A stretch of 64,000 nucleotides of DNA from positions 1-64,000 of the forward strand of contig CAJUNN010000001.1 in NCBI GenBank assembly GCA_910587955.1, written 5' to 3'. Below, one piece after another: positions 26,032 to 35,429 of this stretch. Numbering within the stretch: position 1 is the first letter of the stretch; each line of letters starts with the position of its first letter. The notes beneath the pieces are model-generated. The model had not been told where the DNA came from. It did no database searches and saw only the letters and a list, made by a program, of their open reading frames with translations. The translations under genes and the position numbers were made by a program. The stretch comes from an uncultured Lachnospiraceae bacterium (GTDB lineage Bacteria > Bacillota > Clostridia > Lachnospirales > Lachnospiraceae).

Positions 26032-27795
26032 ATGAACACAAACCTAACTCGAATCGAAAAAGAGATAATCCTATATTTAACGGAACACGACTTTTCTTCC
26101 CAGCGGCATTTGGCAAAAGAAATTGAATGCTCCCTGGGAATGGTAAACCAAGCACTGAGAAGGCTGCAGCAGTTAGAATTTGTAGGGAATCATAATCAGC
26201 TTACTCAGAAAGCGCAGGAATTGGTGGCCCGGAATTCTCCTGGCTGCGCTATTATTTTGGCGGCAGGGCCGGGAATGAGAATGGCTCCTATTAATACGGA
26301 AGTTTCGAAAGGTATGCTGGAAATAAAAGGCGAAGTGCTGATTGAGCGGACAATCTGCCAGATTCAGGAAAAGGGAATCTATGATATAATCATTGTCGTT
26401 GGATTTATGAAAGAACAGTATGAATATCTGATTGATAAGTATCAGGTGAAACTGGTAGTAAATCCTTTCTATGCGAAGAAGAATAATTGGTATTCCCTTT
26501 ATCTGGTCCGCAAGCATTTGAAAAATGCGTATATTGTTCCCTGTGATATCTGGTGTGAACACAATCTGTTCCGGACAAAAGAGCTATATTCCTGGTATTT
26601 GGTGCAGGGGAGAAAGGTAAAGGAAAGCAATATATCTTTAAGCAGCAGGGGACAGCTTTCTTTTGTAAAGGATCAGGAAGACGGCAATGCGCTGGTAGGA
26701 ATTGCATATTTAACTGCCGAAATTGCTGAAATTGTGAACATGCGGCTGGAAGAGATGGCAAAAAGCAGGAGCTGTGATCATTGTTTTTGGGAAGAGGCCT
26801 TGAAAAACGGAAACCGGCTTCTTGTTTATGGAAAGGAGGACAAAGAGCAGTCTGCCAGAGAGATTAATACCTATGAAGATTTGCGGGAACTGGACTCCTC
26901 TGCAAAACATTTGAAATCGGAGATTGTGGATCTAATTGCACAGGTATTTCGCACCAATGCAGAGGAAATAAAAGATATTGAAGTGCTGAAAAAAGGCATG
27001 ACGAACCGTTCTTTCCGGTTTGTTTATCAGAATAAGAAATATATTATGCGTATTCCGGGGGAGGGAACCGATTGCTTGATTAACCGTCAGCAGGAACATG
27101 AGGTGTATTTGGCCATAGAAAAAGAAAAGATATGTGATGAGATTATCTATTTAAATCCTGACAACGGATATAAGATTACAGGGTATCTGGAAGGGGTAAG
27201 AACCTGTGATCCCTGTCATACAGATGATGTGGTGCGGTGTATGCGGTTTTTGAGGAAATTTCATCAGAAAAATATTCAGGTAAACCATGCTTTTGATCTC
27301 TATGAAAAGATAGAATATTACGAAAGGCTGTGGGAAGGGCGTCCTTCTTGCTACCGGGACTATCCGGAAACGAAAGAAAATGTATTCTGGTTAAAGAGTT
27401 ATATTGATTCTATAGAAAAAGAGAGGACTCTGACTCACATGGACGCAGTTCCGGATAATTTTCTTTTGAAAGAGAATGAGATCTATCTGATTGATTGGGA
27501 ATATGCGGGGATGCAGGATCCCCATTTAGATATTGCCATGTTTGCTGCCTATGCCATGTATCAGCGGGAAGATGTGGATAAGCTGATTGACGCTTATTTT
27601 GAGCAGGCCTGTCCAAAGGATATCCGGATCAAAATTTACTGTTATCTGGCAACTGTGGGCCTGCTATGGAGTAACTGGTGTGAATATAAAAGCAAATTAG
27701 GTGTGGAATTTGGAGAGTATTCCCTGCGCCAATATAGATTTGCGAAAGATTACTACAAGATTGTGCAGGAAGAATTGAGAAAGGAACATTTGTAA
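26032..27795 (+). CDS. wHTH - LicC-like cytidylyltransferase - LicA-like choline kinase fusion
   Basis: The 587-residue protein has three parts. Residues 1-66 form a MarR-type winged helix (RIEKEIILYL; SSQRHLAKEIECSLGMVNQALRR). Residues about 72-250 are a nucleotidyltransferase with CAIILAAGPGMRM and SKGMLEIKGE. From about 290 there is a choline/ethanolamine kinase with H469-x-D471 to N476 (THMDAVPDN) and IDWEYAGMQDP. The expected reactions are choline to phosphocholine and then to CDP-choline. The ATG at 26032 is preferred to upstream codons because those lie before the predicted transcription start. LicA, LicC and a regulatory domain on one chain is unusual. Ethanolamine or another amino alcohol remains possible. 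Confidence 0.85.
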   Translation: MNTNLTRIEKEIILYLTEHDFSSQRHLAKEIECSLGMVNQALRRLQQLEFVGNHNQLTQKAQELVARNSPGCAIILAAGPGMRMAPINTEVSKGMLEIKGEVLIERTICQIQEKGIYDIIIVVGFMKEQYEYLIDKYQVKLVVNPFYAKKNNWYSLYLVRKHLKNAYIVPCDIWCEHNLFRTKELYSWYLVQGRKVKESNISLSSRGQLSFVKDQEDGNALVGIAYLTAEIAEIVNMRLEEMAKSRSCDHCFWEEALKNGNRLLVYGKEDKEQSAREINTYEDLRELDSSAKHLKSEIVDLIAQVFRTNAEEIKDIEVLKKGMTNRSFRFVYQNKKYIMRIPGEGTDCLINRQQEHEVYLAIEKEKICDEIIYLNPDNGYKITGYLEGVRTCDPCHTDDVVRCMRFLRKFHQKNIQVNHAFDLYEKIEYYERLWEGRPSCYRDYPETKENVFWLKSYIDSIEKERTLTHMDAVPDNFLLKENEIYLIDWEYAGMQDPHLDIAMFAAYAMYQREDVDKLIDAYFEQACPKDIRIKIYCYLATVGLLWSNWCEYKSKLGVEFGEYSLRQYRFAKDYYKIVQEELRKEHL

Positions 27796-27812
27796 AAAGG
27801 CGGATGAGACAC

Positions 27813-28529
27813 ATGGAAAACATAAAGCGGGCTATTTTTCTGGCGGCAGGGGAAGGAAGCCGTTTGAGGCCGGTGACTTTGGAGACACCGAAACCTCTTA
27901 TTAAAGTACATGGAAAAAGAATGATAGACTATAGCTTGGAAATTCTTTATGAGTATGGGATAGATGAAATTTATCTTGTGGTGGGGTATAAAAAAGAGAA
28001 GTTTAGAGAGATATATGGGAATGATCCAAGGATTCATCTTATTGAAAATCCCGATTATCAAAAAGGAAATAATATTACGTCCTTGTATTGGGCAAGGAGC
28101 TATCTGCCGGGGGCCTTTGTCTTAGAGGCGGATCTGATTATAAAAGATGCTGCAATACTGAATCCGAAAACTGAAAAATCAGGATATTTGGCATCGTGGA
28201 TGGACTATACAACGGAATGGGTGCTTACCATGGAGACAGGCCGGATTGTCAATTATGAGACGACTGCGGCAGGGCCGGGATACCGGCTTTGGGGTGTCTC
28301 CATGTGGAACCAGAGAGACGGAGAGAGACTGGCAGATGATATCGCCTGTGAATATGAGGTAGGGAACCGGGGGATCTATTGGGATGAAGTGGCGCTGAAC
28401 CGGTGCAGGGAAAAATATGATTTGGGGATCCGGGAGATTCCTTCCGCTGGAATTCTGGAGATAGATACTTTCCAGGAACTTGTGGAAGTGGATAGCAGTT
28501 ACAAAATATACAAGGAAGAAAAGAGATGA
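27813..28529 (+). CDS. licC: LicC-like choline-phosphate cytidylyltransferase
   Basis: The 238-residue nucleotidyltransferase has FLAAGEGSRLRPVTLETPKPLIKVHGK near its start and ENPDYQKGNNITSLYWAR in the middle, as in LicC. It would make CDP-choline from CTP and phosphocholine in the cytoplasm. The ATG at 27813 is nine bases after AAAAAGGCGG; the ATG at 27804 touches that site and is unlikely. The preceding fusion carries a second cytidylyltransferase domain, so either one is redundant or the two use different phosphoamines. The stop overlaps the BCCT start. Confidence 0.85.
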   Translation: MENIKRAIFLAAGEGSRLRPVTLETPKPLIKVHGKRMIDYSLEILYEYGIDEIYLVVGYKKEKFREIYGNDPRIHLIENPDYQKGNNITSLYWARSYLPGAFVLEADLIIKDAAILNPKTEKSGYLASWMDYTTEWVLTMETGRIVNYETTAAGPGYRLWGVSMWNQRDGERLADDIACEYEVGNRGIYWDEVALNRCREKYDLGIREIPSAGILEIDTFQELVEVDSSYKIYKEEKR

Positions 28530-30076
28530 AAGCTGTGCAGAACAATAAGAGTGAAAAAGATTTGAAGCAGATTGACTGGATGATTACACTGGTTCCTCTC
28601 GGAATTATCGTTCTATTGTGTATTTTGTTTTTTTTCATGCCGGAACAGTCAAATAAAGTATTGGGCCGGCTTCGGTTCTTTTTTGGAGACACCTTTGGTA
28701 TCTACTATCTTGTGATTGGCTTGGGAGTATTTTTATTATCAATCTTTATTTCTGGATCTAAATATGGTAATATCATACTGGGCGGAGTAGGGGAGAAGCC
28801 CAGATATTCTTTTTTTGCATGGGGCTCCATGATGTTTACCTGCGGGTTGGCGGCAGATATCTTGTTTTATTCTTTTTCGGAATGGATCATGTATGCTTCG
28901 GATCCCCATATAGCCGAAATGGGAAGCATTCAGGACTGGGCCGGGGTTTACCCGATCTTTCATTGGAGCTTCATTCCGTGGGGATTTTATCTGGTGCTGG
29001 CGGCGGCTTTTGGCTTTATGCTCCATGTCCGCAAGAGAACCCGCCAGAAATATTCGGAAGCCTGCAGGCCGGTTCTGGGAAAGCATACAGACGGAATCCT
29101 GGGAAGAATCATTGATCTTTTGACCGTATTTGCCCTGCTGGCAGGGACGGCTACTACCTTCAGCGTGGCAACGCCGCTTATGGCCAGAATTATTGGAGAA
29201 CTTTTCCAGATACAGATGAATCAGGCGGCGGTTACTATTGTGATTCTGGTTGTTACCTGCATAATCTACACATACTCCTTGCTCCATGGATTTAAAGGGA
29301 TTGGCGTATTGGCAAAAGTGTGTATTTATTTGTTTTTTGGGCTGCTTGCTTATGTTCTTGTATTTGGAGGAGAGGCAAAATATATTATTGAGACAGGATT
29401 TTCTTCTCTTGGCAGGATGGTTCAGAACTTTTTTGAGCTGTCTACTTATACGGATCCGCAGAGGAATACATCCTTCCCCCAAAATTGGACCATTTACTAT
29501 TGGGCATATTGGATGGTTTGGTGTGTGGCGGCACCGTTTTTTATTGGCAATATCTCACGGGGAAGAACCATACGGCAGGTTATACTAGGTGGGTATGGGT
29601 TTGGCGTAGGCTCTACTATTATCAGCTTTATAGTATTAGGGAATTATTCTTTGTGTCAGCAAATGGCAGGGAAAGCAGATTATCTGGCAAGCTATAAGGA
29701 AACTGGAAGCTTATATGAGGTGATCATTTCCATTTTACGGGGAATGCCCTGTGCGCCGCTGGTGCTGGCAGTAGTTTTGGTTACAATGGTCGCATTTTAT
29801 GCAACCTCTTTTGATTCCATTGCTTTGACAGCATCCTGCTACAGCTATCACAAATTGGGGGAAAATGAAAATCCTCATAAGCTTATACAGCTGCTTTGGT
29901 GTATTTTGCTGATTTTGCTTCCTATGGCACTGGTTTTTGCCGAGAGCTCCATGAGTAATTTGCAGTCTGTCAGCATCATTGCTGCGTTTCCCTTTGGTGC
30001 TGTGATGATTTTGATTGTGGCAGGATTTTTAAAAGATGCGGGGAAATACTTGAAAGAAAATGAGAAAAAGGAGTAA
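28526..30076 (+). CDS. BCCT-family choline/betaine transporter
   Basis: The 516-residue membrane protein has about twelve helices and the BCCT signature NWTIYYWAYWMVWCVAAPFF around residues 325-345, plus FYSFSEWIMYASDP near residue 115. BCCT carriers import choline, betaine or carnitine with Na+ or H+. Located between LicC-like and glycerophosphotransferase genes, it most likely supplies choline for cell-surface phosphocholine, the job done by LicB elsewhere. LicB itself is a different family, so this is an analogous replacement. Confidence 0.88.
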   Translation: MKAVQNNKSEKDLKQIDWMITLVPLGIIVLLCILFFFMPEQSNKVLGRLRFFFGDTFGIYYLVIGLGVFLLSIFISGSKYGNIILGGVGEKPRYSFFAWGSMMFTCGLAADILFYSFSEWIMYASDPHIAEMGSIQDWAGVYPIFHWSFIPWGFYLVLAAAFGFMLHVRKRTRQKYSEACRPVLGKHTDGILGRIIDLLTVFALLAGTATTFSVATPLMARIIGELFQIQMNQAAVTIVILVVTCIIYTYSLLHGFKGIGVLAKVCIYLFFGLLAYVLVFGGEAKYIIETGFSSLGRMVQNFFELSTYTDPQRNTSFPQNWTIYYWAYWMVWCVAAPFFIGNISRGRTIRQVILGGYGFGVGSTIISFIVLGNYSLCQQMAGKADYLASYKETGSLYEVIISILRGMPCAPLVLAVVLVTMVAFYATSFDSIALTASCYSYHKLGENENPHKLIQLLWCILLILLPMALVFAESSMSNLQSVSIIAAFPFGAVMILIVAGFLKDAGKYLKENEKKE

Positions 30077-30081
30077 GAAAC

Positions 30082-31326
30082 ATGCCGTTATTATACATTG
30101 ATCCGGGAACCGGAAGTATGCTTTTCGCAATTTTGCTTGGAATCATTGGGACTCTAAGCTATCTGCTGAAAAAATGGATGGTAAAGCTGAGATTTGTATT
30201 GAGCGGTGGAAGAAAGATTGAGACCAATGCAAAGAAAATTCCCTTTGTTATCTTTTCCGACGATAAAAGATATTGGAATGTATTTGAGCCCATATGCAGG
30301 GAATTTGATAAGCGGGACATAAGTTTGGTATATATGACGGCTTCGCCGGATGATCCGGCATTGAACAATCCTTATAAGCATATAACGGGAGAGTTTATCG
30401 GGGAAGGCAATAAAGCTTTTGCCAAGATGAATTTTTTAAATGCGGCCATTGTGCTGTCTACGACGCCCGGGCTCGATGTTTACCAATGGAAACGGTCAAA
30501 AGACGTTCAGTATTATGTCCATATGCAGCATGCGGCTAATGATATCAGCGGTTACCGCATGTTTGGACTGGATTACTACGATGCGGTTATGGTATCAGGA
30601 GACTATCATATCACCGAATTGAGATATCTGGAAAATTTGCGCGGGCTTCCTGCGAAAGACATCCCTATGATAGGGATTCCCTATATGGATGAGATGGCTG
30701 TCCGGCTGCGTGAAAATCCTTCTGTTAAGAAGGAAGCCTTGGGGTGTACGGTGTTATTGGCTCCATCCTGGGGGAAAAGTGCGATTTTTCAGAAGTACGG
30801 CGGGAAGATTATTGAGGTACTTTTGAAAACGGGCTATCATATTATTGTCCGTCCCCATCCCCAGTCTTTTGCTTCTGAAAAAAATCTTATAAGCAGCATT
30901 ATGGAAAAATATCCTGGATCTGAGAAGCTTGAATGGAACCGGGACAATGATAATTTTGAGGTGTTGAAACGGGCAGATATTTTAATTTCAGATTTTTCTG
31001 GCATTATTTTTGATTTTTCTTTGGTATATGATAAGCCGGTGATCTATGCGGATACGGAGTTCGACAACAGCCCCTATGACGCATGGTGGGTGGACATGCC
31101 TTACTGGACATTTACGGCCTTGGAACGGATTGGAGAAAAATTAACCATAGATAATTTTGGCAAGTTAAAAGAAATGATAGATGAATGCTTGAAGAACCCT
31201 AAGTATGCCCAGGGACGCCGGGAAGTCCGGGCAGAGACTTGGGAATACCAGGGGGAAGGAACGAAGCGGGCAGTTGATTATTTGGTGAAAAAGTATCAGG
31301 AGCTGCCCATGAAGGAGGACAAGTAA
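30082..31326 (+). CDS. TagB/TagF-like CDP-glycerol glycerophosphotransferase family protein
   Basis: The 414-residue protein begins with LYIDPGTGSMLF and one membrane helix (about residues 10-32), then a GT-B-like domain. The family's second-half motifs are clear: RPHPQS near residue 256 and ADILISDFSGIIFDFSLVYDKPVIY near 300. Relatives move glycerol- or ribitol-phosphate from CDP-polyols to teichoic acid chains at the inner membrane face. No CDP-glycerol synthase (TagD) is visible here, so the donor may come from elsewhere or be CDP-choline. Function within the family is open. Confidence 0.82.
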   Translation: MPLLYIDPGTGSMLFAILLGIIGTLSYLLKKWMVKLRFVLSGGRKIETNAKKIPFVIFSDDKRYWNVFEPICREFDKRDISLVYMTASPDDPALNNPYKHITGEFIGEGNKAFAKMNFLNAAIVLSTTPGLDVYQWKRSKDVQYYVHMQHAANDISGYRMFGLDYYDAVMVSGDYHITELRYLENLRGLPAKDIPMIGIPYMDEMAVRLRENPSVKKEALGCTVLLAPSWGKSAIFQKYGGKIIEVLLKTGYHIIVRPHPQSFASEKNLISSIMEKYPGSEKLEWNRDNDNFEVLKRADILISDFSGIIFDFSLVYDKPVIYADTEFDNSPYDAWWVDMPYWTFTALERIGEKLTIDNFGKLKEMIDECLKNPKYAQGRREVRAETWEYQGEGTKRAVDYLVKKYQELPMKEDK

Positions 31327-31327
31327 G

Positions 31328-34102
31328 ATGTCTTTTTGGGAAATTTTGGATACTGCATTTCTGAAACCACTGCAGATATTGTTTGAAATGATTTATATTA
31401 TGACAAACAAGGTGATTGGAAATCCTGGCGTGTCCATTGTGGTCTTAAGCCTGGCAATCAATTTTTTGGTTCTTCCTTTGTACAGACGGGCAGATGCCAT
31501 GCAGGAAGAAGAACGAGATATGGAAGCCAAGCTTCACAGGGGAGTGGCACATATTAAGAAAACCTTCCGCGGTGATGAGCGGATGATGATGCTTCAGACC
31601 TACTATCGGCAGAATGGTTATAAGCCGGCCTATGTTCTGCGGAGCGCTATGCCCTTGTTTCTGCAGATTCCGTTTTTTATTGCCGCCTATCGTTTTTTGT
31701 CGGGGCTTTCCTTATTGGAAGGCGTTGCCTTCGGTCCCATAGCAGATCTTGGAAAGCCGGACGGAATGCTTTCCATTGCCGATGTGTCCGTGAATCTCCT
31801 CCCCATTGCCATGACTGTCATTAATTTGATTTCCTGTGGCATATTTACCAAGGGCAGTACTTTAAAGTCTAAGATACAGCTTTATGCTATGGCGCTGTTT
31901 TTCCTGGTTTTTCTATATTCATCCCCCAGCGGCCTGGTTTTTTACTGGACTTTGAATAATGTTTTTTCTTTAGCGAAAACGATTTTTTATAAACTGAAGA
32001 ATCCCCGGAAAGTGTTTGGCGAGATTTTATCTATTGCGGGAGTGGGAATTCTCATTTACGCTCTCTTTTTCTATGGGAATCCTACTTTGAAAAGGAAATT
32101 GTTTTTTGCCGGATGCGGGGGATTGATGCAGATGCCGCTCCTGTACAGCCGTTTGAAAAATAAGATTCCACAAAGGCGTCAGGCAGGCGGAAAGCTTGCA
32201 AATAAGAAGGTTTTCTTTTCCGGAGGATTGTTTCTGGCTGTTTTGGCAGGCGTATTGATTCCGTCGGCTGTTCTAAAGGCCTCTCCCCAGGAGTTTGTGA
32301 ATATTAACTACTTCTATCATCCCCTGTGGTTTATTGCCAGCTCCTTTTGCCTGGCTCTGGGAGCTTTTGTTATTTGGCTTGGCGTATTCTATTGGCTGGC
32401 AGGAACTTCCGCCCGCACATACTTTGACAGGGGCATCTGGATTTTTTCGGGCCTGGCGTTGATGAATTATATGTTTTTCGGGAAAAACCTTGGGCTTTTG
32501 ACGCCTCTGCTGAAATATGAGCGGGGCATGCAGATTGCTGTTAAAGAACAGGTGTGGAATCTGGCAGCTGTGCTGGCTGTATCCGTTCTGCTTTATGTGA
32601 TTTATAGATATTGGGAAAGATTTGTGCCGGAAGCATTGATGATTGCCGTTTTGGCATTTGGCCTGATGTCTGCATTTAATATGTTCGCCATTCACACTTC
32701 CATACAAAATGTAAAGGTTCAAATGGAAGCCGATAGGGAAACGCCTCATAGAAAAACGAGATTTACCTTGAGCAAAGAAGGTAAAAATGTCATTGTACTC
32801 ATGCTGGACCGGGCTATGGGGGAATATGCTCCTTTCCTCTTCAACGAGAAGCCGGAATTAAAGGAACAGTTTTCAGGCTTTACGTGTTACTCCAATGTGA
32901 TATCCTTTGGAGGACATACGAATTTTGCCCTGCCTGCCGTGCTGGGGGGATATGAATACACGCCTGTGGAATTAAACAAGAGAGATCAGGAGGCCCTGGT
33001 TTCTAAGCATAATGAAGCGTTGAAGGTAATGCCTGTATTGTTTGCCGAGAATGGCTATGCCGTGACAGTAAGCGATCCCTCCTATGCAAATTACCAGTGG
33101 ATACCGGATACTTCTATCTATGATGAGTATCCGAAAATTCAAAGCTGCAATTTGAAGGGGGTGTTTATGGATGATTCCAGTGAATCTATAAGCGAAAACT
33201 GGATTTTGAGCAACAAAAGGAATTTTTTCTGTTACGGCATTTTGCAGACCGTTCCTCTGTGTATGCGGAATTTAGTGTACGGTTATGGAGATTATAACCA
33301 GGGAGGAGACAACACGCTTTATTCCGAGCAAAAGATCACCGGCCGATGCACGGCCGTGGGGCTATTTGACGGATTTACAGAACCTTACAATGTTTTGACG
33401 CACCTTCCGGATATTACAGGGATTGAGGACGGTGGGCAGAATACCTTCCTGCTTATGACAAATGATGCGGCCCATGATGTTATGATGCTGCAGGAGCCGG
33501 AGTATGTGCCGGCGCTGTATGTAGATAATACGGAATTTGAAGTCCAGAATCAGGATAGATTTACGCTGGATGGCAGAACCTTGAAGATGATAGGGGACGA
33601 TGAAATGGCCCATTATCAGTCTAATATGGGAGTTATGCTTCAGCTGGGCAAGTGGTTTGATTTTATGCGGGAAAATGGGGTTTATGATAATACTAGGATT
33701 ATCCTGGTATCGGATCACGGATATGAGCTGGAGAGCGAGGATGCTCTGATTCTGGAAGACGGTAAGGATGTGGCTGAGTTTTATCCGCTGCTGATGGTGA
33801 AGGACTTTGGGAGCGAGGGGTTTGAAACCTCTGAGGAATTTATGACTAACGGAGATGTTCCCACATTGGCAGTACAAAACCTGATTGACAATCCGGTAAA
33901 TCCTTTTACAGGAAAATTGATAGATTCCGGTGAGAAAACAGCCCATGAGCAGTACATTATTTCCAGCGGGGCGTGGGATATCAGTATCAATAACGGAAAT
34001 ACCTTTTTACCTGCCAAGTGGTACTCGGTGCAGGATAGTATATGGGACAAAGATAATTGGAAAGTGGCGGCGGAAGAGGCTGTGCAGCCAATGGCGGAGT
34101 AG
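31328..34102 (+). CDS. YidC/Oxa1-like domain fused to an LtaS/sulfatase-superfamily domain
   Basis: This 924-residue protein joins a YidC/Oxa1 membrane-insertase-like part (residues 1 to about 225: ILFEMIYIMT, NPGVSIVVLSL, PLFLQIPFFIAAYRFL), about seven more helices, and an extracellular alkaline-phosphatase-superfamily domain from about 485. Metal and nucleophile positions are visible: D494 in LMLDRAMG, T531 in GGHTNFALP, and D796-H797 in VSDHG. LtaS and phosphoethanolamine transferases share this domain. It may transfer phosphoglycerol, phosphoethanolamine or phosphocholine onto the exported glycan. The insertase-like part could instead be a recruited scaffold. The fusion is real in this sequence (single open frame); its biochemistry is unknown. 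Confidence 0.83.
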   Translation: MSFWEILDTAFLKPLQILFEMIYIMTNKVIGNPGVSIVVLSLAINFLVLPLYRRADAMQEEERDMEAKLHRGVAHIKKTFRGDERMMMLQTYYRQNGYKPAYVLRSAMPLFLQIPFFIAAYRFLSGLSLLEGVAFGPIADLGKPDGMLSIADVSVNLLPIAMTVINLISCGIFTKGSTLKSKIQLYAMALFFLVFLYSSPSGLVFYWTLNNVFSLAKTIFYKLKNPRKVFGEILSIAGVGILIYALFFYGNPTLKRKLFFAGCGGLMQMPLLYSRLKNKIPQRRQAGGKLANKKVFFSGGLFLAVLAGVLIPSAVLKASPQEFVNINYFYHPLWFIASSFCLALGAFVIWLGVFYWLAGTSARTYFDRGIWIFSGLALMNYMFFGKNLGLLTPLLKYERGMQIAVKEQVWNLAAVLAVSVLLYVIYRYWERFVPEALMIAVLAFGLMSAFNMFAIHTSIQNVKVQMEADRETPHRKTRFTLSKEGKNVIVLMLDRAMGEYAPFLFNEKPELKEQFSGFTCYSNVISFGGHTNFALPAVLGGYEYTPVELNKRDQEALVSKHNEALKVMPVLFAENGYAVTVSDPSYANYQWIPDTSIYDEYPKIQSCNLKGVFMDDSSESISENWILSNKRNFFCYGILQTVPLCMRNLVYGYGDYNQGGDNTLYSEQKITGRCTAVGLFDGFTEPYNVLTHLPDITGIEDGGQNTFLLMTNDAAHDVMMLQEPEYVPALYVDNTEFEVQNQDRFTLDGRTLKMIGDDEMAHYQSNMGVMLQLGKWFDFMRENGVYDNTRIILVSDHGYELESEDALILEDGKDVAEFYPLLMVKDFGSEGFETSEEFMTNGDVPTLAVQNLIDNPVNPFTGKLIDSGEKTAHEQYIISSGAWDISINNGNTFLPAKWYSVQDSIWDKDNWKVAAEEAVQPMAE

Positions 34103-34122
34103 TGCCTTTAATGTTTGCTTGC

Positions 34123-34151
34123 TTTACATCTATTGCTGATTAGGTTATAGT
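34123..34151 (+). promoter_or_regulatory. Promoter of the Wzy-Wzx block, followed by an A/T hairpin
   Basis: TTTACA (34123-34128), 17 bases, and TATAGT (34146-34151) match a housekeeping promoter with one or two mismatches in each box. Directly downstream, AAAAAGTA (34152-34159) pairs with TACTTTTT (34168-34175). This could be a leader hairpin or a weak terminator of region B. The next start is GTG 34197. Confidence 0.6.
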
Positions 34152-34196
34152 AAAAAGTAGCAGGTTTTACTTTTTTAGAAAGGCGGATTTATAACT

Positions 34197-35426
34197 GTGA
34201 ATAGGGATACAATAAGGATAGAAAGAGTGGCTTTTCATGCAATTCTATTATTTTTGTTTTGTTTTTTTGTGCAGTTATTGGGATTCCCGAATAAATTTGC
34301 GCTTTTGGGGAGTTTTTCCATTTGTGCAGGGCATGTGTATAAAGAAAAAAATATACAAGTGGGTTACAGAGAGTGCTTGCTGTTATTAGGGATGTTTTTT
34401 TATGCTTATATTTCAGGATGTGGACTGGGTGATATTATCCTCATTACAGGACTACCTTTTTTATTTATGCTGGCAGGAAAATACTTGGCAACGGATATGT
34501 CTTTAAAAGGAAAAAAAGAATATTATCTGCTTTTTCTTTTGGCTGTATTTGTTATCGGTTATTTAATCCATGGGGTTTTAAATAGTGTACTTTATTTTCG
34601 GGATGGGTTATTGTTCGGAAAACGTATGTGGGGAGATATATGGGGAGATCCATTGCTGGCAACGCATCAGAATATTTACATGCTTCCGGCGCTGTCTCTT
34701 ATGTTTCCGGCGTTTGTGTATTTAAAAAAATATAAGGCAATATGTATCAGTTTGATTTTAATTGATTTGTTTTTTTTATACCAGTCTATTAGCAGTTTAT
34801 CTAGAATTCCCATAATGATATGGGGGATTTTAATGATATGGGGAATTGTTCTTTTTATGTTATTGAATAGAAGGAACGGAAAAACCATACGGAATAAGAA
34901 AAAGGTTATAGTTGGAATAGGAATCGTACTTGCTATTGCTGTTTTGCTGGTAGGATTTAATATTAATACAATAAAGAACCTGCGCTTTATCCAGGTCCTG
35001 ATGCACAAAGATGGCGGGATTATCCATAATATACGTTTTCAGGCCCAGGCAAATGTTATTCGACAGTTGTTTGTCTATCCTATGGGCGGCTGTCAGATGG
35101 ATTTGTGTGGCCTGGAGCATGCGCACAATGTTTGGCTGGATATAGCAAATGCTGCCGGAGTCGTTCCCTTTTTTATTCTTCTCATGTATACAATAGTGTC
35201 TATGGTTGATATAGTCAGATTTTTGCGGAATACTCAGATAGGGCACGAATTGAAATATATTGTGAGCGGTCTCTATATTTCGTTGATATTATACTATATG
35301 GTAGAGCCGGCTTTGATGGCGAATATTAGGTTTTTTATTCCTTGGCCGTATTTAAATGGCATTATTAGAGGATGTAATATAGTTACTGAAAAGAATGCGA
35401 GATTAAAGTCTAGTTTAGAGGATTAG
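34197..35426 (+). CDS. O-antigen polymerase/ligase-like membrane protein (Wzy type)
   Basis: The 409-residue protein has about ten membrane helices and the Wzy_C-type outer loop: ATHQNIYMLPALS near residue 160 and CGLEHAHNVWLDIANAAGVVPF near residue 305. It would polymerise undecaprenyl-linked repeat units on the outer membrane face. The GTG start is about ten bases after GAAAGGCGG. It is followed by a transferase and the Wzx flippase, the usual partners. Two further paralogues lie at 48098 and 49281, so more than one polymer, or staged assembly, is likely. Confidence 0.8.
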   Translation: MNRDTIRIERVAFHAILLFLFCFFVQLLGFPNKFALLGSFSICAGHVYKEKNIQVGYRECLLLLGMFFYAYISGCGLGDIILITGLPFLFMLAGKYLATDMSLKGKKEYYLLFLLAVFVIGYLIHGVLNSVLYFRDGLLFGKRMWGDIWGDPLLATHQNIYMLPALSLMFPAFVYLKKYKAICISLILIDLFFLYQSISSLSRIPIMIWGILMIWGIVLFMLLNRRNGKTIRNKKKVIVGIGIVLAIAVLLVGFNINTIKNLRFIQVLMHKDGGIIHNIRFQAQANVIRQLFVYPMGGCQMDLCGLEHAHNVWLDIANAAGVVPFFILLMYTIVSMVDIVRFLRNTQIGHELKYIVSGLYISLILYYMVEPALMANIRFFIPWPYLNGIIRGCNIVTEKNARLKSSLED

Positions 35427-35429
35427 AAA

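Noticed and set aside
28739..29482. 247-codon frame on the minus strand within the BCCT gene
   Set aside because: Shadow of a well-conserved transporter; the translated sequence is low in order and resembles no family.
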